NCBI GenBank assembly: GCA_007136055.1
Contig: SLHT01000100.1
Coordinates: 1-7,300 of the forward strand
Source: Syntrophomonadaceae bacterium
Lineage (GTDB): Bacteria > Bacillota > Dethiobacteria > DTU022
DNA length: 7,300 nt
Direction of reading: 5' to 3'
In this document: positions 1 through 6,038 of the stretch, piece by piece
Position numbering within the stretch: position 1 is the stretch's first letter
Layout: each line of letters begins with the position of its first letter
Translations under genes and position numbers: made by a program
Notes under the pieces: model-generated
The model's input: the letters and a program-made list of their open reading frames with translations, nothing else
Database searches by the model: none
Told to the model about the DNA's origin: nothing

Positions 1-8
1 ACCCCTTT

Positions 9-60
9 CAACAAATTAAACCCAGGCAGATAGGCATCGAGTGAAACCTACCCGCCTGGG
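9..60 (-). terminator. Riboswitch expression-platform terminator
   Basis: On the minus strand CCCAGGC (60-54) pairs with GCCTGGG (27-21), and TAGG (50-47) pairs with CCTA (34-31) inside it. The T-rich tail TTTAATTTGTTG follows (20-9). The 5' arm uses the same CCC (60-58) that the aptamer needs for its GGG...CCC helix, so aptamer folding and terminator folding exclude each other. That arrangement predicts an ON switch: bound ligand holds the aptamer, blocks the terminator and lets transcription run into the gene off the left edge. Confidence 0.75.
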
Positions 61-177
61 CTTTTGTCCCTCCGGTGTGACATCCTTAAAATATTAAATC
101 ACTTTCAAAGATGCCTGTGCCACTCGGACCAGTCCGGTATATAATCAAATAAACCGCGGAACCCTAGGCACACTTTC
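43..177 (-). ncRNA. ykkC-family riboswitch aptamer (subtype 2, ppGpp or PRPP, favoured; guanidine-I possible)
   Basis: Read on the minus strand, this stretch holds the conserved blocks of the ykkC class in the right order: CTAGGGTTCC (167 to 158), CTGGTCCGAG (132 to 123), then ACACCGG (78 to 72) and GGGACAAAAGCCC (70 to 58). Helices fit: TGTGCC (172-167) with GGCACA (121-116), GGCATC (115-110) with GATGTC (85-80), GGG (70-68) with CCC (60-58), and a closing GAAA (177-174) with TTTC (46-43). Family knowledge: ykkC RNAs bind guanidine (subtype 1), ppGpp (2a) or PRPP (2b). The 3' tail GCCCAGGCGGGTAGGTTTC resembles, from memory, the PRPP riboswitch of Thermoanaerobacter mathranii, which points to subtype 2. 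The controlled gene lies left of position 1, so the ligand cannot be settled here. Class assignment is firm; subtype is inference. Confidence 0.88.
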
Positions 178-179
178 CC

Positions 180-203
180 TCGTTAAAATGATATATTTAA
201 CGA
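180..203. promoter_or_regulatory. Perfect 8-bp palindrome, operator-like
   Basis: TCGTTAAA (180-187) and TTTAACGA (196-203) are a perfect inverted repeat around an 8-nt AT-only-but-one centre. It ends 3 nt upstream of the first helix of the ykkC riboswitch, where that transcript's start and -10 region would be expected. The arm length and spacing suit a dimeric repressor. No known regulator consensus is recognised, and chance is possible in AT-rich DNA. Confidence 0.35.
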
Positions 204-554
204 ATAAGTGTATTTAATTTTCTCCCTGAAACAAAAGCGGCGCTACAATCTTTCTATTAAGTAAGCATGCCCTGAAAATAACTGAGACAGCTTCTTACGC
301 TTCTTACTTTTCGCCATAAAGAGAAAATAATCCTTCTATGAACTAAAAATAATCTGCAATGACTTTAAAAGGATTTATAACTTCAAAAGCGAACTAAAAA
401 GATAGAGAAATAGTTTTGAAGATCATTTCGGAACACATTCATTAATTGCATTTTCTGATTATTATCAACCCTTCAACGGCACTTAAAAGGCCAACCCGGC
501 GCATTAATTCATATAACGCCCTCACAATGAGGAATCGTTTATAATAAACATATT
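204..554. other. Gene-free AT-rich spacer
   Basis: I see no open frame with a ribosome binding site on either strand and no tRNA or stable RNA fold. Small features only: a tandem CTTCTTAC repeat with 9-nt period (291-307), and a perfect TATAAT (540-545) that lacks any -35 match at the right distance. If that TATAAT is used, the DUF2148 mRNA would have a leader of only about 15 nt. No promoter for the gene at 567 can be called with confidence. Confidence 0.5.
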
Positions 555-566
555 GGAGGAGATAAT

Positions 567-1091
567 ATGATCGAAAATGAGATGAAAACCATAGCCGGTA
601 TGATGGCTGTTGCCGCCAGGACAGCGCCTAAAGCAAAAGGTGAAGACTTTATCGAAATCGAAATTATCAGCGGGGTTAAACTGGCCGTTCTGGCTGAAGA
701 AATGATCAAATACGGCGCAGAAAGCGGCCGGCCCAACTTTGACCGCGATGGTAATAACGTGCGCGATTCCGATGCAGTGCTATTACTATCCCTTAAAGAA
801 TCGGCCTATTTGGGGCTTAACTGCGGGGCCTGCGGTTTCGATACCTGCGCTGAATGTGAAACCCGGCTTAAAGAAGGCTCCGAGTTTAAAGGACCGCTTT
901 GCTCATGGCGTATGGTCGATTTAGGTATAGCCCTGGGCTCAGCCGTTAAAACAGCATCCCTTTTCAATGCAGACAACCGCATCATGTACCGCATAGGCGT
1001 CGCCGCTCTCCGCGCAGGCATGATCGAAGGAGAAGTTGCAATTGGTGTACCCATTTCAGCAACAGGAAAAAGCATCTACTTCGACCGTTAA
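567..1091 (+). CDS. DUF2148 ferredoxin-domain protein
   Basis: This 174-residue protein matches the DUF2148 family, described as 'uncharacterized protein containing a ferredoxin domain', common in anaerobic bacteria and archaea. The N-terminal segment (about residues 8-35, with ARTAPKAKG) resembles the opening of nitroreductase-like flavoproteins. The centre holds a cysteine cluster: C86, C89, C94 and C97 (CGACGFDTCAEC), then C112 in GPLCSW. The C86-x2-C89-x4-C94 spacing plus C112 would suit a 4Fe-4S cluster, leaving C97 as an extra. DLGIALGSA (118-126) follows and is typical of the family. The start is set by GGAGGA at 555-560, six nt before ATG. Length is normal for the family. No signal peptide or membrane span, so cytoplasmic. 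The substrate is unknown; a redox role is inference. It appears monocistronic, with the T-box unit beginning 43 nt after its stop. Confidence 0.85.
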   Translation: MIENEMKTIAGMMAVAARTAPKAKGEDFIEIEIISGVKLAVLAEEMIKYGAESGRPNFDRDGNNVRDSDAVLLLSLKESAYLGLNCGACGFDTCAECETRLKEGSEFKGPLCSWRMVDLGIALGSAVKTASLFNADNRIMYRIGVAALRAGMIEGEVAIGVPISATGKSIYFDR

Positions 1092-1134
1092 ATCATTGAT
1101 AATTTCCGGCAGACAAATAGTTTTAATTTTTTGC

Positions 1135-1163
1135 TTGACAGATCTATAATGCTGTGCTAATGT
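1135..1163 (+). promoter_or_regulatory. Sigma-A-type promoter of the T-box/trpB2 unit
   Basis: A perfect -35 TTGACA (1135-1140) is followed by a 17-nt spacer and a -10 TAATGT (1158-1163), which keeps the three most conserved -10 bases. A TG at 1155-1156 gives an extended -10. Transcription should start near 1170, just ahead of T-box stem I. The nearby TATAAT at 1145-1150 is too close to this -35 to be its partner. Confidence 0.7.
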
Positions 1164-1184
1164 CTTTTATCAAAGAGGATAACT

Positions 1185-1485
1185 AACCGATGACAGGAAC
1201 TAGTAGCCTGGATTTTGTCGGCCCAGAGAACCGGATTGAGGAAGATTAAACTTCCGAAGCTGAAAGTCCGGTGTCGATGAACCTGGTGAATGGGTCCCGG
1301 AGGTGCCGGCTGAAAGTGTGAAGCTTACACGAGTAGACCCGGTCGGAGCTTTCACCGTTAAAAGAAAGCAGGTTTGGAAAGTCTTTAAACAGGCTTTTCC
1401 GTATCTGACAGAGTGACCTGTTAATATACAGGTAACCAGGGTGGTACCGCGATCAACTCTCGTCCCAGGACGAGAGTTTTTTATA
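1185..1485 (+). ncRNA. T-box leader, probable tRNA-Trp specifier
   Basis: The invariant T-box sequence AGGGTGGTACCGCG lies at 1438-1451, directly before an intrinsic terminator. Upstream are stem I landmarks: an AGTA box (1202-1205), the distal AGAGAACCGG (1224-1233) with its partner GCTGAAAGTCCGG (1259-1271), and a hairpin GGAAG/CTTCC (1240-1255). The specifier loop GGTGAATGGGTCC contains UGG at 1291-1293 after GAA, the usual position. An AGTAGA/GGA S-turn motif (1332-1347) fits stem II. Family knowledge: uncharged tRNA pairs its anticodon with the specifier and its 3' end with the T-box, stabilising the antiterminator. UGG reads tRNA-Trp, which agrees with the trpB2 gene downstream. AAU or GGG in the same loop are the alternatives, disfavoured by context. 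Confidence 0.93.
1456..1482 (+). terminator. T-box regulatory terminator
   Basis: ACTCTCGTCC (1456-1465) and GGACGAGAGT (1468-1477) form a 10-bp perfect stem followed by TTTTTT. The UCCC at 1463-1466 can instead pair with the AGGG at 1438-1441 of the T-box to make the antiterminator. Termination is expected when tRNA-Trp is charged. Confidence 0.92.
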
Positions 1486-1511
1486 TTTAAATCAAAAGGA
1501 GGCTTTTAAAA

Positions 1512-2867
1512 ATGAAAGAACGCAAAATTATTTTATCTGAAAAGGAAATGCCGCGTAAGTGGTACAACATCCAGGCTGATATGCCCAACCCGATGCAGCC
1601 GCCATTAAACCCAGCTACCAAGAAACCGGCCGGTCCCGACGATCTTAGCCCTATTTTCCCCATGAGCCTGATCGAGCAGGAGATGTCACAGGAACGCTGG
1701 ATCGACATTCCTGAAGAAGTGCTCGATATTTACACCCTTTGGAGACCGAGCCCTCTCCACCGGGCTTACAGCCTTGAAAAAGCCCTCGGCACCCCGGCAA
1801 AAATCTACTACAAGCAGGAAGGTGTCAGTCCGGCTGGAAGCCACAAACCAAACACGGCTGTAGCCCAGGCTTACTACAATAAGCAGGCTGGCGTTAAGCG
1901 GCTTTCCACCGAAACAGGAGCCGGACAATGGGGCAGCGCCCTCTCTTTAGCCTGTAATTTTTTTGGTCTCGAATGCACTGTCTATATGGTTAAGGTTAGT
2001 TATCAGCAAAAACCATACCGCCGGTCCCTGATGGAAACCTGGGGCGCCAATGTATTTGCCAGCCCAACAGATTTAACCCAATCCGGGCGTGATATGCTTG
2101 CAAAAAACCCTGATTCCATGGGCAGCCTCGGCCTGGCGATCAGCGAAGCCGTTGAAGATGCTGCCGGTCGTCCTGATACAAACTATTCCCTGGGCAGCGT
2201 GCTTAATCATGTTATGCTCCACCAGACTGTGATCGGCCTGGAATGCCTTGAACAATTCAAAATGGTTAACGACTACCCCGATTACGTGATCGGCTGCTGT
2301 GGCGGCGGCAGTAACTTTGCCGGAATCAGCTTCCCATTCATACACGACAAAATCCGCGATGATAAAAATATAACTTGCATCGGAGTAGAACCAAAAGCCT
2401 GTCCCACCCTGACCAAAGGCGCATTTACCTATGATTTCGGGGATGTAGCCAAATATACTCCCATGCTGATGATGTATACACTCGGGCACGATTTTATGCC
2501 CCCGGGTATCCACGCCGGAGGGCTGCGCTACCACGGTGAATCGCCCCTGGTCAGCCAGCTCTACAAAGACGGTTTAATCGAAGCCCGGGCGTACGGGCAG
2601 GAAGGCGTTTTCGAAGCAGCGCTAACCTTTGCCCGCACTGAAGGAATCCTGCCGGCGCCTGAAACAGCCCACGCGATAAAAGGCGCTATTGATGTAGCCC
2701 TCGAATGTAAAGAAGCAAAGGAAGAAAAAACAATTCTCTTTAACTTCAGCGGGCACGGCCATTTTGACCTTACCGCTTACGATGACTACCTGGCAGGCAA
2801 AATCAAGGATATCGAATACCCCCAGGAAGAAATTGATAAGTCGATTGCCTCGCTTGAAAAAGTATAA
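1512..2867 (+). CDS. trpB: TrpB2-type tryptophan synthase beta chain
   Basis: The 451-residue protein is a PLP enzyme that condenses indole with serine to give tryptophan. It belongs to the TrpB2 (TrpB-related, TIGR01415) branch, longer than the roughly 400-residue TrpB1 and with an N-terminal extension (WYNIQADMPNPMQPPLNP, 17-34). Visible sites: PLP lysine K112 in GSHKPNTA, catalytic glutamate E134 in ETGAGQWG, phosphate loop GGGSN (264-268), E378 in EGILPAPE and the C-terminal SGHGHFD (413-419), which replaces the TrpB1 SGRGDKD. No trpA or other trp gene adjoins it, so it probably works alone on free indole; that is inference. AAAAGGAGG at 1494-1502 sits nine nt before ATG and fixes the start. 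Expression is governed by the tryptophan T-box directly upstream. All catalytic residues are present and there is no frameshift. The family is sure; TrpB2 rather than TrpB1 is nearly so. Confidence 0.96.
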   Translation: MKERKIILSEKEMPRKWYNIQADMPNPMQPPLNPATKKPAGPDDLSPIFPMSLIEQEMSQERWIDIPEEVLDIYTLWRPSPLHRAYSLEKALGTPAKIYYKQEGVSPAGSHKPNTAVAQAYYNKQAGVKRLSTETGAGQWGSALSLACNFFGLECTVYMVKVSYQQKPYRRSLMETWGANVFASPTDLTQSGRDMLAKNPDSMGSLGLAISEAVEDAAGRPDTNYSLGSVLNHVMLHQTVIGLECLEQFKMVNDYPDYVIGCCGGGSNFAGISFPFIHDKIRDDKNITCIGVEPKACPTLTKGAFTYDFGDVAKYTPMLMMYTLGHDFMPPGIHAGGLRYHGESPLVSQLYKDGLIEARAYGQEGVFEAALTFARTEGILPAPETAHAIKGAIDVALECKEAKEEKTILFNFSGHGHFDLTAYDDYLAGKIKDIEYPQEEIDKSIASLEKV

Positions 2868-2947
2868 ACAGTAAAATATAATTGAACACCGCTTATCAGA
2901 CAGATCAATGTTAACTAACTTGCTACCAGAACCCATTAAATTAAAAT

Positions 2948-2980
2948 AATAGCCCCCTGCAGTTTAAGCAGGGGGCTATT
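2948..2980. terminator. Shared bidirectional terminator between trpB2 and groEL
   Basis: AATAGCCCCCTGC (2948-2960) and GCAGGGGGCTATT (2968-2980) make a 13-bp perfect stem with a 7-nt loop. It lies 80 nt after the trpB2 stop and 36 nt after the groEL stop. On the minus strand the tail is ATTATTTTAATTT, a good U-rich run for groEL. On the plus strand the tail CTGTATCTTCC is poorer, so termination of trpB2 may be less complete. Confidence 0.88.
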
Positions 2981-3016
2981 CTGTATCTTCCGACTTAAGG
3001 CCGGTCTCTGATTAAG

Positions 3017-4660
3017 CTACATCATTGGCATTCCGCCGCCCATTCCTCCGCCGGGCATGCCGCCTGGCATACCGCCGCCTTCTTCTTCAGGAGCGTCTGT
3101 GACTACTGCTTCTGTAGTCAGGAATAGTGCGGAGATGCTGGCCGAATTCTGGATTGCAGAACGGGCTACTTTAGCAGGGTCAACAATACCTGCTTTGATC
3201 ATATTCTCAAAAACTCCGGTCGCCGCATTAAAACCGGTGCCTTCTTCCATTGACTTGATTTTCTCTACGACTACGGAACCTTCTGCGCCTGCGTTGTCAG
3301 CAATGACCCGGACAGGATCTTCCAGGGCCCTCTTAACGATAGCTGCTCCCGTTGCTTCATCTCCGGTCAGCTCTTTTTCAAGCTGATCGAAACCTTTTGC
3401 AACATTCAGATAGGCAATCCCACCGCCGGGAACTATACCTTCTTCAACAGCAGCGCGGGTTGCTGAAAGTGCATCCTCTATGCGCAGTTTTTTCTCTTTC
3501 ATTTCGGTTTCGGTTGCTGCTCCAACTTCAATAACAGCAACACCGCCGGCAAGTTTAGCCAGGCGTTCCTGCAGTTTTTCGCTGTCAAAGTCAGAGGTGC
3601 TATCTTCAATTTGGGTTCTAATCTGGGAAATCCGCTTCTTAATTGTATCGCTGTCGCCAAAACCGTCAACAATGACAGTCTCTTCTTTGCTAATCCGAAC
3701 CTGGCGGGCCCGGCCAAGCATTTCAATATTAACATTTTTCATTTCAATGCCAATATCTTCCGATACGACTTCACCGCCAGTCAAAATTGCGATATCTTCA
3801 AGCATCGCTTTGCGGCGATCGCCAAAACCGGGTGCTTTTACTGCTACGCAGGTAAATGTTCCGCGCAGCTTGTTGACTACCAGTGTTGCCAGGGCTTCGC
3901 CTTCAACATCTTCTGCAATTAACATCAGCGATTTGCCCTGCTGGACAATCTTTTCCAACAACGGCAGCAGGTCATGAATATTGCTTACCTTGCGGTCAGT
4001 TAAAAGAATGAAAGGTTCTTCAAGAATGGCTTCCATTTTTTCGGTGTCGGTCACCATGTAGGGTGAGATGTAACCACGGTCAAATTGCATTCCTTCGACT
4101 ACTTTCAAGTCGGTAGTGAAGCCTTTTGACTCTTCAACCGTGATCACGCCGTCTTTTCCAACTTTTTCCATCGACTCGGCAATCAGTTCGCCAATTGCAT
4201 CATCAGCAGCAGATATAGCGGCAACCTGCGAAATGTCTTCTTTAGTTTCAACAGGCTGGCTCATATCTTCCAGTACCTTGAGGGCAACATCGACAGCTTT
4301 ATGGATGCCGCGTTTCATCATCATCGGGTTAGCACCGGCAGCAACATTTTTCAGGCCGTCGCGAATAATAGCCTGGGCCAGCAGGGTTGCTGTCGTTGTT
4401 CCGTCACCGGCGATATCATTGGTCTTGGTAGCCACCTCTTTTACGAGTTGAGCGCCCATATTTTCAAAGGGATCTTCCAAATCAATTTCGCGGGCGATGG
4501 TTACACCATCATTTGTAATCTGGGGGGAACCAAACTTCTTGTCTAAAACCACATTACGGCCTTTCGGCCCGAGAGTTACTGTTACTGTTCGCGCCAGCTG
4601 GTTTACTCCTCTTTCCAGCGCACGACGCGCTTCTTCATTATAAATAATCTGTTTTGCCAT
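3017..4660 (-). CDS. groEL: Chaperonin GroEL (Hsp60)
   Basis: The 547-residue protein is the 60-kDa group I chaperonin subunit that forms double heptameric rings and folds proteins with ATP under the GroES lid, in the cytoplasm. Visible marks: LGPKGRNV (30-37), ATP-site GDGTTTATLLA (85-95) with D86, apical-domain GYISPYMVTDTE (196-207), APGFGDRRK (276-284), the catalytic aspartate D396 in IEDALSATRAAVEEG, PGGG (411-414), and the Gly-Met-rich tail (528-547, ending GGGMPMM). Length is standard and nothing is missing. The start is fixed by AAGGAGG at 4670-4676, nine nt before ATG. It follows groES by 48 nt in the same transcript and ends at the hairpin 2948-2980. Control is through CIRCE/HrcA at the operon promoter. 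Confidence 0.99.
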   Translation of the reverse strand: MAKQIIYNEEARRALERGVNQLARTVTVTLGPKGRNVVLDKKFGSPQITNDGVTIAREIDLEDPFENMGAQLVKEVATKTNDIAGDGTTTATLLAQAIIRDGLKNVAAGANPMMMKRGIHKAVDVALKVLEDMSQPVETKEDISQVAAISAADDAIGELIAESMEKVGKDGVITVEESKGFTTDLKVVEGMQFDRGYISPYMVTDTEKMEAILEEPFILLTDRKVSNIHDLLPLLEKIVQQGKSLMLIAEDVEGEALATLVVNKLRGTFTCVAVKAPGFGDRRKAMLEDIAILTGGEVVSEDIGIEMKNVNIEMLGRARQVRISKEETVIVDGFGDSDTIKKRISQIRTQIEDSTSDFDSEKLQERLAKLAGGVAVIEVGAATETEMKEKKLRIEDALSATRAAVEEGIVPGGGIAYLNVAKGFDQLEKELTGDEATGAAIVKRALEDPVRVIADNAGAEGSVVVEKIKSMEEGTGFNAATGVFENMIKAGIVDPAKVARSAIQNSASISALFLTTEAVVTDAPEEEGGGMPGGMPGGGMGGGMPMM

Positions 4661-4708
4661 ATTAATTATCCTCCTTCTTACTGATCTTACTAACCTTGCC
4701 TGAATAAT

Positions 4709-4993
4709 TTACATTAGCGCTAAAATATCATCCTGACGCAAAATCAGGTATTCTTCGCCATTTACTTTAACTTCTGTTCCTGCATAGCGTGAAAAAATAA
4801 TCTTATCCCCTACTTTAACTTCCATTTCCAACTTGGTGCCGTTATCAAGGACCTTGCCTGTACCGACAGCTTTTACTTCACCTTCCTGCGGTTTTTCTTT
4901 TGCCTTGTCGGGCAAAACGATACCACTGGCTGTCTTTTCTTCTGCCTCTAAAACCTTGACAACAACCCTGTCTGCTAATGGTTTGAGATTCAT
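4709..4993 (-). CDS. groES: Co-chaperonin GroES (Hsp10)
   Basis: The 94-residue protein is the heptameric lid of GroEL. It opens with LKPLADRVVVK (3-13), has the mobile-loop segment EEKTASGIVLPD (18-29) that contacts GroEL, then GEVKAVG (38-44), VGDKIIFSRYAGTEVK (61-76) and the C-terminal EEYLILRQDDILALM. Length matches the family. AAAGGAGG at 5002-5009 lies eight nt before ATG. It is the first gene of the groES-groEL operon, behind a sigma-A-type promoter and a CIRCE operator located in the 5' untranslated region. Confidence 0.98.
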   Translation of the reverse strand: MNLKPLADRVVVKVLEAEEKTASGIVLPDKAKEKPQEGEVKAVGTGKVLDNGTKLEMEVKVGDKIIFSRYAGTEVKVNGEEYLILRQDDILALM

Positions 4994-5033
4994 TCAGCCT
5001 GCCTCCTTTAATTTAATATTTTAGATTTACATC

Positions 5034-5063
5034 TTAGCAGCACTCTCGACGAACGAGTGCTAA
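5034..5063 (-). promoter_or_regulatory. CIRCE operator (HrcA binding site), variant
   Basis: On the minus strand the upstream arm is a perfect TTAGCACTC (5063-5055), followed by exactly nine nt and then GAGTGCTGCTAA (5045-5034). The consensus second arm is GAGTGCTAA, so this arm carries an extra trinucleotide (GCT; GCA on the plus strand), as if duplicated. Only seven of nine positions pair if the strict spacing is kept. Its place between promoter and groES start is the normal one for HrcA repression of groESL in Gram-positive bacteria. Confidence 0.93.
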
Positions 5064-5077
5064 CAACATCGTACATA

Positions 5078-5106
5078 ATGATACTGCATAGCCTGTGGGC
5101 GGGCAA
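5078..5106 (-). promoter_or_regulatory. groESL sigma-A-type promoter
   Basis: On the minus strand a -35 TTGCCC (5106-5101) and a -10 TATCAT (5083-5078) are separated by exactly 17 nt; they match the consensus at four and five of six positions. Transcription should begin near 5071, placing the CIRCE element at about +9 and onward in the leader. Confidence 0.75.
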
Positions 5107-5109
5107 ACA

Positions 5110-5139
5110 TGATGAAAGCCGGTTTAGAGGCTTTCATCA
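5110..5139 (-). terminator. Hairpin upstream of groESL promoter, possible terminator
   Basis: TGATGAAAGCC (5110-5120) and GGCTTTCATCA (5129-5139) form an 11-bp perfect stem with an 8-nt loop. It lies 88 nt beyond the stop of the small gene at 5228 and 3 nt from the groESL -35. It may end the yfcE-type operon transcript before groESL. The minus-strand tail TGTTTGCCC is only weakly U-rich, so termination is uncertain. Confidence 0.5.
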
Positions 5140-5227
5140 CGTTTATTGTAATTATTTGCATCTATGCTCTTTTTTTCTTTTATTTACTTTGTTTTTTGGT
5201 AATTTTCGCCTCATCCCGGGCTGAGGC

Positions 5228-5410
5228 CTAGAAGCAGCCTAACTGGCATTTGACTATCTTGATCCCTGTTTCATTACAGGCCTTACCAACCTCTGCTATT
5301 GTGCAGCCCACCTCAGAAGCGATTGCAAATGCCTGCTTGCAGGGCAGTTTCTGCGCCTGGGCTTCAAATAAAATTCTTTCTTTTAGCTCATTCGCTTTTT
5401 CCTGACTCAT
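5228..5410 (-). CDS. Small Cys-rich HTH-like protein ending CQLGCF, function unknown
   Basis: This 60-residue protein starts at the ATG at 5408-5410, chosen because GGAGG (5422-5418) lies seven nt upstream. An in-frame upstream ATG (5438-5440) would add ten residues but would overlap the preceding gene and has no ribosome site. Five cysteines: C24, C36, C45, C55 and C59. Residues 23-52 look like helix-turn-helix (QAFAIASEVG, turn at GCT, IAEVGKACNETGIKI), and the protein ends IKIVKCQLGCF. I recall similar short proteins with GIKI-x-x-CQLGCF endings in anaerobes but no established function. The C55-x3-C59 pair with others might bind metal or be redox active; that is inference. It lies 16 nt after the phosphodiesterase gene, so the two are probably cotranscribed. 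No signal peptide. Confidence 0.78.
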   Translation of the reverse strand: MSQEKANELKERILFEAQAQKLPCKQAFAIASEVGCTIAEVGKACNETGIKIVKCQLGCF

Positions 5411-5416
5411 TGTCTT

Positions 5417-5425
5417 ACCTCCTCT
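5417..5425 (-). promoter_or_regulatory. Ribosome binding site deciding the small-gene start
   Basis: On the minus strand AGAGGAGGT (5425-5417) lies just before ATG 5410. It selects the 60-residue start over the upstream in-frame ATG, which lies inside the end of the phosphodiesterase gene. Confidence 0.75.
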
Positions 5426-5426
5426 G

Positions 5427-5966
5427 TTATTCATAATCAAGGCAAATAATTTCTCCGCTCACCTGTAAACCGTCAATTCGCAGGATTCCACAAGAAGGTA
5501 GGGGTGACCGGCGCGGTTCTATCAGCGATCCGGGATTAAAATAAAGTGTGCCGTTATGTACTTTATTTACCGGTTCGTGCAGGTGGCCGAAAACAATCGT
5601 TTGGGGCTCTTCCGGTTTAAAGAACTCTTTTGCCTGATCAAAGTTAATGTTGCGTCCCCCCAAATCACCGTGCAGCATCCCGATACCAACATCACCGATC
5701 TTGATAAATTTCAACCGGCCAAGGCGGCTTTGCAGTCGAATCGGATCCATGTTTCCGGCAACCGCTTCCACGGGAGCCAGGGTTGATAATTGATCAATTA
5801 TCTGCTCATCCACCAGGTCACCGGCATGAAGAATCAGCTGGACCTCTTTAAACAGATTAAATATAGCGGGCGGCAAAGTCCTGCCTCTGGTCGGTATATG
5901 AGTGTCAGCAATTACCCCGATCACTTCTACTTCCCTGCCATACTGAACCGTTTTAAATTGAACCAT
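5427..5966 (-). CDS. YfcE/MJ0936-family metallophosphoesterase
   Basis: The 179-residue protein is a calcineurin-like phosphodiesterase of the YfcE/MJ0936 group, which hydrolyses phosphodiester substrates with a two-metal centre. All metal ligands are visible: D21 and H23 (ADTH), D50 (HAGDLVD), N72 (GNMD), H99 (MLHGD), H128 and H130 (GHLHEP), and the family signature NPGS (144-147). Length fits the family, with about twelve extra N-terminal residues before the first strand (VEVIGVIADTH). The start ATG has a moderate ribosome site, AAGGGTG (5984-5978), eleven nt upstream; no better in-frame ATG exists. The natural substrate is unknown. It is followed 16 nt later by the small CQLGCF gene. No convincing promoter is seen between it and the divergent DUF368 gene. 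Cytoplasmic. Confidence 0.95.
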   Translation of the reverse strand: MVQFKTVQYGREVEVIGVIADTHIPTRGRTLPPAIFNLFKEVQLILHAGDLVDEQIIDQLSTLAPVEAVAGNMDPIRLQSRLGRLKFIKIGDVGIGMLHGDLGGRNINFDQAKEFFKPEEPQTIVFGHLHEPVNKVHNGTLYFNPGSLIEPRRSPLPSCGILRIDGLQVSGEIICLDYE

Positions 5967-6038
5967 GGTCTATTTATCACCCTTAGTCAATAATATCACT
6001 TTTTCATTAATAATAAAGGCCAGTTTGCAGAGTAAGTG

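Noticed and set aside
21..66. Plus-strand terminator: CCCAGGC/GCCTGGG followed by CTTTTG
   Set aside because: The same bases make a better minus-strand terminator joined to the ykkC aptamer, and the CTTTTG is the conserved riboswitch loop read backwards. No plus-strand gene is visible before it.
21..66. ZTP (pfl) riboswitch, suggested by plus-strand CCGCCTGGGC
   Set aside because: The conserved 5' half of the ZTP class is absent; the match is a by-product of the minus-strand ykkC sequence.
111..152. Short plus-strand ORF of 13 codons (ATG at 111)
   Set aside because: It has no ribosome binding site and lies inside the riboswitch.
540..545. Perfect TATAAT before the DUF2148 gene
   Set aside because: No -35 match at 16-18 nt and no TG extension; it would leave a leader of about 15 nt. 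Not strong enough to call a promoter.
3480..3977. Long open frame antisense to groEL (165 codons), and similar frames across groEL and trpB2
   Set aside because: They lie wholly inside certain genes, have no ribosome sites and give low-complexity Ser/Ala/Thr-rich products, typical of shadow frames.
5208..5227. GCCTCA/TGAGGC hairpin at the stop of the small gene as a terminator
   Set aside because: The minus-strand tail is GAAAATTACC, with no U-run, and the stem is only 6 bp.
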